A stretch of DNA of 64,000 bases, taken from the NCBI RefSeq assembly GCF_036825535.1, contig NZ_CP098812.1, positions 1,364,001 to 1,428,000 on the forward strand, read 5' to 3'. This stretch comes from Parasalinivibrio latis (GTDB lineage: Bacteria > Pseudomonadota > Gammaproteobacteria > Enterobacterales > Vibrionaceae). This document shows, piece by piece, positions 15,964 to 25,069 of this stretch. The position numbers were made by a program, and so were the translations under genes. How positions within the stretch are numbered: the stretch's first letter is position 1; every line of letters begins with the position of its first letter. Below the pieces are notes generated by a model that was not told where the DNA came from, did not search any database, and was given only the letters and a program-made list of their open reading frames with translations.

Positions 15964-17502
15964 TTAACGTGAAAGCAAGCGCTTACCGGTGGATTGCAAA
16001 AACCGGCTGACCGGTTTGAATCCCACAATCAAAGTAATAAGACAGAGAATAATAAGGACGACACAAATCGGCCGGGAAAAATAGAATGTAAAATCACCGT
16101 CGTGGATGACCCAGGAACGGCGAAAACTCTTATCGAGAATATCACCGAGGACAATACCGAGAATCAGTGGAGCCATGGGTAAGCCCAGTTTCCGCAGGTA
16201 AAACCCGGCAACGCCAAAAACCAGCATAATCCATATATCGAATACGCTTTGTTGGATGGCAAAACTGCCGATAACACACAGGGCAAAGACCACCGGCATC
16301 AGGCGTTCCCGGGGAACAGAGAGAATGCGGATCAAAAATGGTGTAATGACAACGCCTAACACCAGCATTGCCGCAGAGGCCATCAGCATCATGATGACGA
16401 TTTGAGAGATAAAACCGGGATTCTCAATCATGATCATCGGGCCGGGTTTTACGCCATGAAGGATCATTGCGGCCAAAAGCACCGCTGACGGTGCAGAGCC
16501 GGGTAACCCAAGTGTCAGTACCGGAATTAATGCTCCTGGTGCAGCCGCGCTGTTCCCGGTCTCTGCTGCGATAAGCCCTTCAAGGGATCCTTTACCGAAC
16601 ATTTTTTTTTCTTTGGATGCCCGTCGTGCAGCGGCGTAGGATGCCCATGCGCCGATGTCTTCACCAACGCCGGGCACAATACCCATTGCCGTACCGATGA
16701 TACCGGATCGGCATACGGTACACCGGTAAAACGTCAGCTTCTTAAAATCGGGCAGGGCATCTTTCAGCTTGTAGCTGCCCGCCGATATTTCAGCCCTGGG
16801 CCTGGACATCACTGAAAGGACTTCGGAGAACCCGAACGCACCTACCATAGCCGGGATAAGGTTAATGCCCCCCTGCAATTCGACAATGCCAAAGGTAAAC
16901 CTTTCTGTCATGTAGAGCTTTTCCATGCCAACCATCGCAACAGAGAGCCCTAACACACCGGCAAGCCATCCTTTCAGCGGATCCTCGCTGGCCGTGAGGC
17001 GACCGGAGATCAGGATGCCGAACACAGCAAGCCAGAGATATTCATGGGTCTGGAATTCCAGCGCATAGTCAGCCAGGTATGGAGCAAGCAAAGCCAACAT
17101 ACACAGGCCGATGAGGGTACCCAGAAATGATGCCGTTGTGGCGGTAGACATTGCAGTGGCAGCCTGGCCCGACTTTGCCAGTGGGTGTCCATCCAGTGTC
17201 GTCGCAGCATTGGCGGGTGTTCCGGGAATATTGAGCAAAATGGCACTGCGGCTGCCACCATAAATTGCACCAACATAAACGCACAGCAAGACTATCAGCG
17301 CGGTTTGTGGCGGAAACTGGTAGGTCAGGGTGGTAAGAAGCGCAATACCCATTGTCGCGGTGAGGCCCGGCAGCATTCCGATGGAAATGCCCAGAAGCGT
17401 GGCAACCAGCGCTAAAGCAATATTGTCGGTACTTAAAAGCAATTCAGCGCTTTGTAAGTGCTGGTGCCAGATATTTTGCACTGTACCAATAAAGTCATTC
17501 AT
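15964..17502 (-). CDS. tctA: tripartite tricarboxylate transporter, large permease TctA
   Basis: 512 residues with about 12 hydrophobic helices. Family signatures: GMLPGLTATMGIALLTTLTY near the N-terminus, LLNIPGTPANAATTLDGHPLAKSGQA and GIVPGVGEDIGAWASYAAARRASKEKKMFGKGSLEGLIAAETGNSAAAPGALIPVLTLGLPGS. It is the main membrane channel of a secondary, binding-protein-dependent uptake system. It follows tctB by 9 bases. The substrate is not set by sequence; the neighbouring sugar-type enzymes suggest a sugar acid or similar. Confidence 0.93.
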   Translation of the reverse strand: MNDFIGTVQNIWHQHLQSAELLLSTDNIALALVATLLGISIGMLPGLTATMGIALLTTLTYQFPPQTALIVLLCVYVGAIYGGSRSAILLNIPGTPANAATTLDGHPLAKSGQAATAMSTATTASFLGTLIGLCMLALLAPYLADYALEFQTHEYLWLAVFGILISGRLTASEDPLKGWLAGVLGLSVAMVGMEKLYMTERFTFGIVELQGGINLIPAMVGAFGFSEVLSVMSRPRAEISAGSYKLKDALPDFKKLTFYRCTVCRSGIIGTAMGIVPGVGEDIGAWASYAAARRASKEKKMFGKGSLEGLIAAETGNSAAAPGALIPVLTLGLPGSAPSAVLLAAMILHGVKPGPMIMIENPGFISQIVIMMLMASAAMLVLGVVITPFLIRILSVPRERLMPVVFALCVIGSFAIQQSVFDIWIMLVFGVAGFYLRKLGLPMAPLILGIVLGDILDKSFRRSWVIHDGDFTFYFSRPICVVLIILCLITLIVGFKPVSRFLQSTGKRLLSR

Positions 17503-17511
17503 ACCGAGCCA

Positions 17512-18024
17512 CTAAGGAAGCGGAACCAACAGCAATTTCTCAAAGACCACCACTATGGTGATGGTAGTGGCCAGAGAAAAAGTGCCAGCCGACAGCAAAA
17601 GGTGCCTGGTGCTTTTCCTCTCCTTCCACTCGAAAAACACAACGAATATAGAGATGAACAGGAAGCACAGTATTCCAAACATGGCTTCACTTGCCTGCAT
17701 GGCGAAAAAAATAAAGCCCAGTGCAAAGACGACGCAGAGGGCTCCGGTGAATAATCCTCCCCTAGCCAGTTGTTGCCTGATTTCGCTGTTTTGGGACTTG
17801 CCTGGTGGTACATCAACCGGTTTTCTGAAAAACAGTATTAATGCGAAGATCAGGTTAATCACGCCAAGGATGACCGGCATACGTCCCGGTTCACCGCCTT
17901 TTTCTATGTAACTCACCGTTTCAGGGCCGGGCAGGTTGATCCCCTCATAAACAAATAGGAGACCTATCAGGGCAAATAAGCTACTGAGTATCCAGTCAGA
18001 ACGTTTGTGTGGTTGCATTGTCAT
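17512..18024 (-). CDS. tctB: tripartite tricarboxylate transporter, small permease TctB
   Basis: 170 residues, four hydrophobic helices (about residues 10-28, 48-64, 90-125 as two helices, 145-165), the layout of the TctB small membrane subunit. Recognised by position between tctC and tctA and by size. Two close ATG codons (18024 and 18018) are possible; AGG stands 6 bases before the first. Confidence 0.85.
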   Translation of the reverse strand: MTMQPHKRSDWILSSLFALIGLLFVYEGINLPGPETVSYIEKGGEPGRMPVILGVINLIFALILFFRKPVDVPPGKSQNSEIRQQLARGGLFTGALCVVFALGFIFFAMQASEAMFGILCFLFISIFVVFFEWKERKSTRHLLLSAGTFSLATTITIVVVFEKLLLVPLP

Positions 18025-18074
18025 ATCAGCCTGCCTTTGTCTGCCCCGGTATGGATGTTAGTGCTCCCTCCCGA

Positions 18075-19088
18075 TCACAGCGGTGGGATGCCGACAGATT
18101 CGGGAGAAACCTTGGCCTTACCGCCGTTAAACAATTGCCAGGCCATAATTTGAGTGGCTTTAAAGCCGGTGTCATAGGCTTGCTTGCCTGAGAATGGCGT
18201 GACAGCGAGGGATTTTGATTTTGCGTACTCTGCCAGGCGTGGTGAGCCTGCGATTTTATCCTTCCAGATTTGTAGCATGGTGTCTGACACTTCTTTGGGA
18301 ATGTCACTTGGCGCCCAAATACCAAAGGCTACAAACGTAGTATTAATATTTGGGTAAGCATGGTTAATGGAGGGAATGTCACCGACACCGGGAACCGTGA
18401 CATCATCTGGGGTGAATGCGGCAAGCGCCTTTATTTTTTTTGCTCTCAGCATGTCATATTGCTCTGCGATCAATTGGGTGGTGAGCACAGTTTCCTTCGC
18501 GACAGTAGACAGTACAGCGGCGTTCCCGCTGTCATAAGTCACCATTTTGTAGTCTCCGCCTACGCCACTTTTAAGCATCTCTGCTGCCATACCGCCGGAT
18601 GAGTTGATACCGCCAGTGGCAACGGTAACCTCACTGCTGTTGTTTTTCATTGCATCACTGACACTTTCAAGGGTTTGAAGCGGTGAGCCAGGGTAGGTGG
18701 AAAGCACCATGAAATTGGATACAGCGAGGAAAATGTCCCAGTCAGACAGTTTTGTATCCAAAGCCCCGGTTACCTCATAGGTGCCTAAATCCCAAACGGC
18801 ACCCGCGGTCCAGGTGTACCCGTCATGGGGTGCGTCCCAAGCGGCTTTGGTACCAACGGCACCGGCTCCTCCGGGTTGGTTTACAACGATAACCTTTTGA
18901 TTCAACGCTTGTTCAAGCTCGCCCTGCAATACGCGGACAAGCTGGTCGGTAGATCCACCGGCTCCCCAGGGCACGATGATCCTGACCGGTTTTTCCGGCT
19001 TCCATGTTGCGTTAGCCAATGAAGGGGCCAGTAAGGGTAACAAAGCCAATGCTACAAAGAGGCTTTTTCCAAAACAGTTGGAACGCAT
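18075..19088 (-). CDS. tctC: TctC/Bug-type periplasmic binding protein
   Basis: 338 residues from the ATG at 19088, which has AAGGAG exactly 6 bases upstream; a TTG two codons earlier has no room for a ribosome site. Signal peptide about residues 1-29 (LFVALALLPLLAPSLANA). Bug-family motifs: KPVRIIVPWGAGGSTDQLVRVLQGELEQ and VVNQPGGAGAVGTKAAWDAPHDGYTW. Captures the ligand in the periplasm for TctAB; the pocket usually binds a carboxylate. 56 bases after the isomerase gene. Confidence 0.92.
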   Translation of the reverse strand: MRSNCFGKSLFVALALLPLLAPSLANATWKPEKPVRIIVPWGAGGSTDQLVRVLQGELEQALNQKVIVVNQPGGAGAVGTKAAWDAPHDGYTWTAGAVWDLGTYEVTGALDTKLSDWDIFLAVSNFMVLSTYPGSPLQTLESVSDAMKNNSSEVTVATGGINSSGGMAAEMLKSGVGGDYKMVTYDSGNAAVLSTVAKETVLTTQLIAEQYDMLRAKKIKALAAFTPDDVTVPGVGDIPSINHAYPNINTTFVAFGIWAPSDIPKEVSDTMLQIWKDKIAGSPRLAEYAKSKSLAVTPFSGKQAYDTGFKATQIMAWQLFNGGKAKVSPESVGIPPL

Positions 19089-19144
19089 GGTCAACTCCTT
19101 AGTGATTCAGTTGGGTTTCATTCCTTTGTGGACTCGCTTGGCAA

Positions 19145-20002
19145 TCAACAGTGGACAGCCGCACGCTCCACAATGGTTTCCATGATTTCGTCTCCGCTTT
19201 TTTTCCACCAATGTTCGGCAGAAAATATCTCTACTTCCGACATCCCGTGATAGCCGGATTTTTCCATCATCCCGTGAATTTGCGGTATATCTATGACCCC
19301 ATCACCCATCATGCCCCGATCAGAAAGGATGTCACGGGTCGGTACCAGCCAATCGCAGATGTGAAAGGCCAGCAGCCTGTGCGCACCCGCCCGGGTAATC
19401 TGCTCAGCCAGTGTCGGATCCCACCAGATGTGGTAGACATCAACGGCGACACCAATTCCCTCCCCGAGTGCATCACAGATATCCAGGGCCTGGGCAAGGG
19501 TATTTATGCATGCGCGATCGGCGGCATACATTGGGTGAAGAGGTTCAATGGCGACCGGCATGTTGTTCTGACGGGCGTACTGCAGGGTTTTGTTCAGGCC
19601 TTCAAGCACCATTTCTCTGGCGCGGTCGATGTCTTTGCTGCCGGGGGACAGGCCACCGACTACCATCACCAGGCAGTTGGCACCGATTTCAAGGGCTTCA
19701 TCAACGGCGCGGTAATTGCTGTCCATTACTTTGTTACTGAGAGCACCTTCTGCTGTAAACCAACCGCCTCGGCAAAGCCCGGTAACTTCCAGTCCGGCGT
19801 TCTTTATTTGGGTTGCAGCCCGGTTCACACCGTACTTCTGCAATTCATTGCGCCAGGGGGCAATGCCGCCGAATCCGTAACGCTCACAGGCTTCAATACA
19901 CTTACCCAAATCCCACTGATTACCAATGGTGGCGGTATTCAGCGACAGCCTGCGAGGGTTGATTCCTGTCTGCATGCCGGGTTGCTTTTCACGTAATGTC
20001 AT
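19145..20002 (-). CDS. sugar phosphate isomerase/epimerase-like TIM-barrel protein
   Basis: 285 residues of the xylose-isomerase-like/AP endonuclease 2 fold. Metal-ligand patterns are visible: AIEPLHPMYAADR (Glu), VAVDVYHIWWDP (Asp, His), AFHICDWLVPTRD (His) and EVEIFS (Glu). Such proteins act on sugars or 3-keto-sugars next to Gfo/Idh dehydrogenases. The start overlaps the DUF993 stop by four bases (ATGA), so they are translated together. Confidence 0.85.
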   Translation of the reverse strand: MTLREKQPGMQTGINPRRLSLNTATIGNQWDLGKCIEACERYGFGGIAPWRNELQKYGVNRAATQIKNAGLEVTGLCRGGWFTAEGALSNKVMDSNYRAVDEALEIGANCLVMVVGGLSPGSKDIDRAREMVLEGLNKTLQYARQNNMPVAIEPLHPMYAADRACINTLAQALDICDALGEGIGVAVDVYHIWWDPTLAEQITRAGAHRLLAFHICDWLVPTRDILSDRGMMGDGVIDIPQIHGMMEKSGYHGMSEVEIFSAEHWWKKSGDEIMETIVERAAVHC

Positions 20003-21162
20003 ACTGACACTCCCCGGCAGGTGAAAAAGGCGCGGGCTCGGTAGGCAACCAAATCCGGGTCATGGAAAAGCTGCGCGTTATTAGCAAGTTCGATAAGTCT
20101 TGCAAGATGTAAGGTACTGCGAGCGCTTTCCAAGCCGCCCAGCATGGTGAAGTGGGACTGGTAACCGTTCAGGTAAGCCAGGAACACAGTCCCCACTTTA
20201 TAAAACTGGGTCGGGTTGCAGAAAATATGGCGGCTGAGGGGCACTGTGGGACCAAGTAAGGTGTGGAACAGTTCCTTATCGCCTTCAGAAAGTGCACTCA
20301 ACGCTTTTGAAGCAACTGGTGCGATAGAATCAAATATGCCGAGCAGCGCCCCTGAATGGCCTTTATCATCCCCGGCAATAAGTTCCGGGTAGTTAAAATC
20401 GTCCCCAGTGAGCATCTGTACCTGTGCCGGCAGACGGTTTCGGAGAGAAATTTCAATGGCAGGGTCAAGCAGGGATATCTTGATCCCGCAAACGTTGCTT
20501 TGGTTTTCCTTTATGACAGCGAGGCAATGTTCTGTTGCTTCGGTCTGGTTGTCTGCCCCCCAATAGCCTGAAAGAGCGGGGTCAAAGGCTGAACCAAGCC
20601 AATGGAGGATTGCCGGGTGTTCCAAAGAACGAAGTACCTCATGGTATACGCGGAAGTAATCTTCTGCAGACTTTGCGTTGGCAGCCAGCGCCCTGGATGA
20701 CATTAAGATGACCCGGCTTCCGGCCTGTTCTATGGCCTCGCACTGGAAACGGTATGCATCAATGATGTCTTCCATTCGCCACGGTTTACCGGGATCCAGG
20801 TGATCCGTTCCCGCACCACTGGCCACCGGGCAACCCTCGGCTTTTGCCCAACGGGCAGTCTCCCGAATCAGTTTAAGGGCATCAGGCCATGTAAGCCCTG
20901 CGCCTCGCTGGGCTGTATCCATGGCTTCTGCAACACCAAAGCCGTGTCGCCATAAGTGCGACCGGTATGCCAGTGTTGCATCCCAGTCTATCGCTGAATC
21001 AAGGGTCGGGGAGTATGTTGCAAGAGGGTTGGTAACAACATGCGCTGCAGCAAAAGCTGTCCTGTTCCAGTTCGCATGCCTGGAACAGTCCGGATACTGT
21101 GCCGGATGCAACGCAACTTTTGTTGTCCCGCCTGCTTCGTTGGGGAGTCGGAGAAGTGTCAC
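19999..21162 (-). CDS. DUF993 protein, dihydrodipicolinate-synthase-like TIM barrel
   Basis: 387 residues from a GTG at 21162, supported by GGGAGG 6 bases upstream and a GTGA overlap with the upstream gene; the longer frame to 21195 is not needed. The pattern VVTNPLATYSPTLDSAIDWDATLAYRSHLWRHGFGVAEAMDTAQRG and SGAGTDHLDPG fits DUF993, a family placed with class I aldolase-type TIM barrels (DapA-like). A lysine in CGIKISLLDP could be a Schiff-base residue. Activity is unknown; an aldolase or retro-aldol step on a keto sugar is the natural guess. Confidence 0.8.
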   Translation of the reverse strand: MTLLRLPNEAGGTTKVALHPAQYPDCSRHANWNRTAFAAAHVVTNPLATYSPTLDSAIDWDATLAYRSHLWRHGFGVAEAMDTAQRGAGLTWPDALKLIRETARWAKAEGCPVASGAGTDHLDPGKPWRMEDIIDAYRFQCEAIEQAGSRVILMSSRALAANAKSAEDYFRVYHEVLRSLEHPAILHWLGSAFDPALSGYWGADNQTEATEHCLAVIKENQSNVCGIKISLLDPAIEISLRNRLPAQVQMLTGDDFNYPELIAGDDKGHSGALLGIFDSIAPVASKALSALSEGDKELFHTLLGPTVPLSRHIFCNPTQFYKVGTVFLAYLNGYQSHFTMLGGLESARSTLHLARLIELANNAQLFHDPDLVAYRARAFFTCRGVSV

Positions 21163-22322
21163 AGTTTGCCTCCCAGGTTTGGCACATCCAGCCACCGGCG
21201 CTCCTGGGAACTTTGGTACCCAATTTCAGCCAACTGAACACCTTTTGCGCCTTCGATAAATGAATACTTCCAGGGTGTATCTTCAATGACATGGCGGATA
21301 AATTCTTCCCATTGAACTTTGAACCCGTTGTCAAAATCCGTATTGTCCGGCACTTCAACCCATTGTTTGTAATAGTCAGTTTTACTGGCTTCATCCGGAT
21401 TCCAGACGGCTTTGGGCGTGGTGGAATGTGTCTGGCAAATGCAACGGTGCAGCCCGGCAATGGCTGAACCTTTAGTTCCATCTACCTGGAAAACGGCAAG
21501 GTCGTCTCGGTGAACCCGGACACACCAACTGGAGTTAATTTGGGCGAAGATGCCACCTTCAAGCTCAAACATCGCATAAGCCGCGTCGTCTGCAGTTGCT
21601 TGGTAGGGTTTTCCTGTTTCATCCCAACGTTGTTTCACGTGTGTGGCGGTGTAACAGCAAACGGATTTTACCGGCGCGATGATATTGTCGAGCACATACC
21701 GCCAATGACAAAGCATATCGGAAACCATGCCGCCGCCATCTTCCGCGCGGTAATTCCAACTTGGGCGTTGTGCCGGCTGGATATTTCCGTCAAAAACCCA
21801 GTATCCAAACTCTCCCCGGACTGAAAGTATTTGACCGAAAAAGCCCTGATCTTTAAGCCTTTTCAGTTTAACCAAACCGGGCAGATCGAGTTTGTCGTGG
21901 ACGATGCCGTTTTTTATTCCCTTTTGCGCAGCAAATTCAGCGATATCCAGGGCTTCAGGCAGTGATTCAGCCAGGGGCTTTTCACAATAAACGTGCTTTC
22001 CGCAAGTTATGGCTTTTCTGAGCAGCTCTGGCCGTAATTTGGTGGACGCGGCATCAAAAAAAATCGCATCGTCAGGATTGCCAAGCGCTTCGTCAAGGTC
22101 AGTGGTAAACCGAGTTATTTGGTAGGTTTCTGCAAGGGTTCGAAGTTTTTCTTCGTTTCGGCCAACGATAATAATGTCCGGAATTACCCTGGAACCATCG
22201 CTTAATATGACACCACCCTGTTCGCGGATGGCGAGTACGGAACGGATAAGGTGCTGGTTTTGACCCATTCTGCCGGTCACGCCATGCATGATTATCCCGA
22301 TGGTTTTTATTCGCCCTTCCAT
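21159..22322 (-). CDS. Gfo/Idh/MocA-family oxidoreductase
   Basis: 387 residues from the ATG at 22322; a TTG two codons upstream has slightly better spacing to AAGG and cannot be excluded. N-terminal Rossmann NAD(P) fold (IKTIGIIMHGVTGRMGQNQHLIRS), the characteristic EKP motif in HVYCEKPLAESLPEAL, and a C-terminal alpha/beta substrate domain with YRAEDGGGMVSDMLCHWRYVLDN. Acts on sugars, inositols or sugar acids. It is the first gene of the leftward operon, with a long inverted repeat just upstream. Confidence 0.88.
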   Translation of the reverse strand: MEGRIKTIGIIMHGVTGRMGQNQHLIRSVLAIREQGGVILSDGSRVIPDIIIVGRNEEKLRTLAETYQITRFTTDLDEALGNPDDAIFFDAASTKLRPELLRKAITCGKHVYCEKPLAESLPEALDIAEFAAQKGIKNGIVHDKLDLPGLVKLKRLKDQGFFGQILSVRGEFGYWVFDGNIQPAQRPSWNYRAEDGGGMVSDMLCHWRYVLDNIIAPVKSVCCYTATHVKQRWDETGKPYQATADDAAYAMFELEGGIFAQINSSWCVRVHRDDLAVFQVDGTKGSAIAGLHRCICQTHSTTPKAVWNPDEASKTDYYKQWVEVPDNTDFDNGFKVQWEEFIRHVIEDTPWKYSFIEGAKGVQLAEIGYQSSQERRWLDVPNLGGKL

Positions 22323-22649
22323 TACCAAATTCCGCCTTATTAAGTTACCGAATAGTAGGTAACTTAGCTGTGGTATTGATGATTGTCGATCTGCTGTGCT
22401 CTGGTAGTAGATGGGGGGTAACCCTTTGTTTTTACGATGAAGAGACGATTTTTTTTAGAATTGGGAAAAAGGCTGAGCAATGAAATAACACAGAATTTTC
22501 AGTGTGTTAATTGATAAGAATTTAATCGGAACACTATTGATGAAAAATCTATAGGGTTATTGACTGTAAGACATAATTCTCAAATCTGGCGGGCGTAAAT
22601 ATGAAATCACTCCCTGGGTATAGGGAGCGGTTTAAATAAACGACAAGGG
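22323..22649. other. intergenic region upstream of the Gfo/Idh operon
   Basis: 327 bases between the ROK gene stop and the Gfo/Idh start. AT-rich, no gene seen. It holds the inverted repeat at 22341-22366 and must hold the promoter of the seven-gene operon; I see no clear ROK terminator. Confidence 0.5.
22341..22366. promoter_or_regulatory. candidate operator of the Gfo/Idh-DUF993-TTT operon
   Basis: Perfect inverted repeat TAAGTTACC (22341-22349), 8-base spacer, GGTAACTTA (22358-22366). It ends 18 bases before the ATG, where a repressor would block initiation. The binder could be the adjacent ROK protein, the TetR protein at the operon end, or a distant regulator. Confidence 0.6.
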
Positions 22650-23792
22650 TCAACGATCCGTTTTATGAATTCGCCCTTGGTACCTCGCGGGGTTGATTAG
22701 CTCATCCATTGGCAACACAGCTGCTCCCAATTGGGGTTTGTTGTCAGTTGTTGCCCGCAAAATCTGAGGGGGTTGGATAGAGTAGTCCTCACCCAATTCT
22801 GTTTCTTGACTGACGGCCTTTTGGATTTGGTTGATCAGGCTGGAATGCAATGTTCCGCCTATGACAATGGCATCGGGGGCGAAAGTTCTGGCTATCACAA
22901 GGCAAAGCCATTTTATCTGCTCCGTAGAGCGAACAACCCATTCTTTTACGCAAGGCGCTTCGAGGTGCTCTAACGTCAACTGATCCAGTCGTTCAATGTC
23001 AAAGCCCTCACTAACCAGGGTATCAAGCAGATGTTGACCGGAAGGCCTGGGTTTGGATTTTGGAAACAATCCGGTAAATTCTGCAGCAGCTTGATTGTGA
23101 CCGAGGTAAAGGCTTTGGTTGATCACAGCCGCGCCACCTATTCCGTAGGAAAGCCAGATATAACAATAGTGCTGGTAAGATTTACAAGTCCCGTAATAAA
23201 GCTCTGCCAGGCAAGCTGCCTTTGCATCATTGATGTGGTAAACGGGAAACTCGAAATATTTTGCTAAGTCGTTGCGCAGGTCTATCAAAGGCCAGTCAGC
23301 AAATTGTTTGATTTTCATCGTCCTGCCTGGTGTGTCGGTATTTTGACCGGGGTAGCTCACACCACATCCTACGACTCTTGATACGTCAATTTCTGTTTGT
23401 ACTAATTGCTTGTGAATGCTGGCACTGGCATTTTCCATTATGGTATGGAAATCCCTGTCCTCAATGGGGAAGTGCTCTTCTGAAACAATGTTTCCCTCAA
23501 GATCAGCAAGGCAGGTATACAGGGTATCCGGGTCAAAATATATACCCGCTGTAAGAAGGCTTTCTGACTTGAGTTTCAGGAGTTTCGATGGGAAGCCTTT
23601 TTGCCCTTTTTTGGAAGGATCCGGCATTTCTTCCATCACACCATGCTCAAGCAGTTCACTGGTTAACCGGGTAATTGTTGCTGGGGTAACGTTCAACTCT
23701 TTTGTCAGGGTAGCCCGGGTTTGAGGGCCATGTCGCCGAACGTGGGCAACAATCCTTCGAACGTTTAATTTGTTGAAACTGCCTACAACCAT
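22650..23792 (-). CDS. ROK-family transcriptional regulator
   Basis: 380 residues. N-terminal winged helix (about residues 8-60: VRRIVAHVRRHGPQTRATLTKELNVTPATITRLTSELLEHGV) then a ROK/actin-like sugar-binding domain with VGCGVSYPGQ, NDAKAACLAELYYG and YGIGGAAVINQSLYLGH. The usual ROK zinc motif (CxCGxxGC) is missing: the corresponding stretch is FPKSKPRPSGQHLL, so it is a divergent member without the zinc site. It is divergent from the ABC importer at 24010 and lies upstream of the Gfo/Idh operon, so it could control either. Confidence 0.88.
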   Translation of the reverse strand: MVVGSFNKLNVRRIVAHVRRHGPQTRATLTKELNVTPATITRLTSELLEHGVMEEMPDPSKKGQKGFPSKLLKLKSESLLTAGIYFDPDTLYTCLADLEGNIVSEEHFPIEDRDFHTIMENASASIHKQLVQTEIDVSRVVGCGVSYPGQNTDTPGRTMKIKQFADWPLIDLRNDLAKYFEFPVYHINDAKAACLAELYYGTCKSYQHYCYIWLSYGIGGAAVINQSLYLGHNQAAAEFTGLFPKSKPRPSGQHLLDTLVSEGFDIERLDQLTLEHLEAPCVKEWVVRSTEQIKWLCLVIARTFAPDAIVIGGTLHSSLINQIQKAVSQETELGEDYSIQPPQILRATTDNKPQLGAAVLPMDELINPARYQGRIHKTDR

Positions 23793-23853
23793 TCTGTACC
23801 GCCATCCCCATACAAGCCCATCTAATGAATGATCTCACGCTGGAATCGTTAGT

Positions 23854-23886
23854 GAAGTTGGTGAGTGGACAAGTTTGATCAACTTC
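23854..23886. promoter_or_regulatory. candidate operator between ROK gene and ABC operon
   Basis: GAAGTTG (23854-23860) and CAACTTC (23880-23886) form a 7-bp inverted repeat; a second, inner near-palindrome AAGTTTGATCAACTT occupies 23871-23885. Located in the divergent promoter region. Short arms, so only a suggestion. Confidence 0.3.
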
Positions 23887-24009
23887 AAAAAAAACCAATT
23901 TGTTAAGGATTTGTTTCAATCATTAATTTACATAATGAAAAATAATAAATAACATCAAGTCTATCAATAAGGGAACTATTATGAAAATGGTTGTGTAAGG
24001 GAGGAAAAC

Positions 24010-25002
24010 ATGAAATTAAACAATAAATTGATATCGAATGTACTGTCGGCAGCAGTTGTGGGTCTTGCGTCATTTAGTTCTCAAGCTGCTGATGCCATTA
24101 CCGTTTATACCGCGGCACCCCAGAAATTTGTTGATGCGTTGGTGCCTATGTTCGAAAAACAGTCGGGTCTCGATGTGCAGGTGATTAAAGCCGGTTCTGG
24201 TGAATTGCTGAACCGCCTGACAGCAGAAAGTGACAGTCCGGTGGCGGACGTGTTGTGGAGTGTTGATGGTACGGTTGTGGACTTTAACCCAGCACTATTC
24301 AGCCCATATAAATCAGCACATGCGGACAACATTATTCCCGGTCTGGTGAAGAGTGATATCTGGTCGCCGTTTACCGCAGTGGTCATGGTATTCATCGTCA
24401 ATGAAGCGAAGCTTAAAGGTTTACCTGTTCCCTCTAGCTGGGAAGACCTGGCAAAACCTGAATATGCACAGTTAATTTCTTCTGCGCGTGCAGACCGCTC
24501 CGGATCGGCATTTATCCAGTACGCAACCGTATTGCAGGCCTACTACTCGGAAGAGAAAGGCACCGACATCTATAAAGGCATGTTGAAAAACTTCGTCCTT
24601 TCGAACAGTTCCGGTGCAGTACCACGCTTTGTAAATGATGGCGAGTCGCCGATTGGCATTACGCTGGAAGATGCGGCCCTGCAATACAAAGAAGGGGGTG
24701 GTCCGGTAGAAATCGTTTACCCGTCTGAAGGTACTGCTCTGGCTCCGGATGCTATTGCCAAGGTGGCGGGTAGCCCGAATGGAAAAGGTGCAGAGCAGTT
24801 TATCGATTTTATCTTGTCCCAAGATGCTCAGGAAATTGTCGCTTCACTGGGCCGCCGTCCGGTACGAAGTGATGTTGAGTCCAATGAGCTTCTTCTTCCG
24901 CTTCCTGAAGTTCCAACCATAGATTACGACTTTGAGTGGGCGGCGGAAAACCGTACACGTCTGGTGGAAAACTGGGGCGATATGGTTCTGGACGTTCAAT
25001 AA
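24010..25002 (+). CDS. ABC transporter substrate-binding protein, iron/sugar-phosphate/AEP type
   Basis: 330 residues with a signal peptide (about 1-26, ending SSQA). Extracellular solute-binding family 1, FbpA/AfuA/PhnS branch: ITVYTAAPQKFVDALVPMFEKQSGLDVQVIKAGSGELLNRLTAE, LWSVDGTV and VEIVYPSEGT. The C-terminal tyrosine pair that binds ferric iron in FbpA is not evident, so an anionic organic ligand such as a sugar phosphate or 2-aminoethylphosphonate is more likely than Fe3+; this is an inference. A partial terminator follows before the ATPase gene, the usual way to make excess binding protein. Confidence 0.85.
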   Translation: MKLNNKLISNVLSAAVVGLASFSSQAADAITVYTAAPQKFVDALVPMFEKQSGLDVQVIKAGSGELLNRLTAESDSPVADVLWSVDGTVVDFNPALFSPYKSAHADNIIPGLVKSDIWSPFTAVVMVFIVNEAKLKGLPVPSSWEDLAKPEYAQLISSARADRSGSAFIQYATVLQAYYSEEKGTDIYKGMLKNFVLSNSSGAVPRFVNDGESPIGITLEDAALQYKEGGGPVEIVYPSEGTALAPDAIAKVAGSPNGKGAEQFIDFILSQDAQEIVASLGRRPVRSDVESNELLLPLPEVPTIDYDFEWAAENRTRLVENWGDMVLDVQ

Positions 25003-25009
25003 ACATTAT

Positions 25010-25044
25010 GCAGTGGCGGATTGTTTAAGCCACTGCGCTTTTTT
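25010..25044 (+). terminator. intra-operon terminator after the binding-protein gene
   Basis: GCAGTGGC (25010-25017) pairs with GCCACTGC (25029-25036), then TTTTTT at 25039-25044. It lies 26 bases before the ATPase start, so it likely attenuates rather than fully stops transcription. Confidence 0.8.
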
Positions 25045-25069
25045 AGCCTGGTAGAAGAGGGATGAGTCA

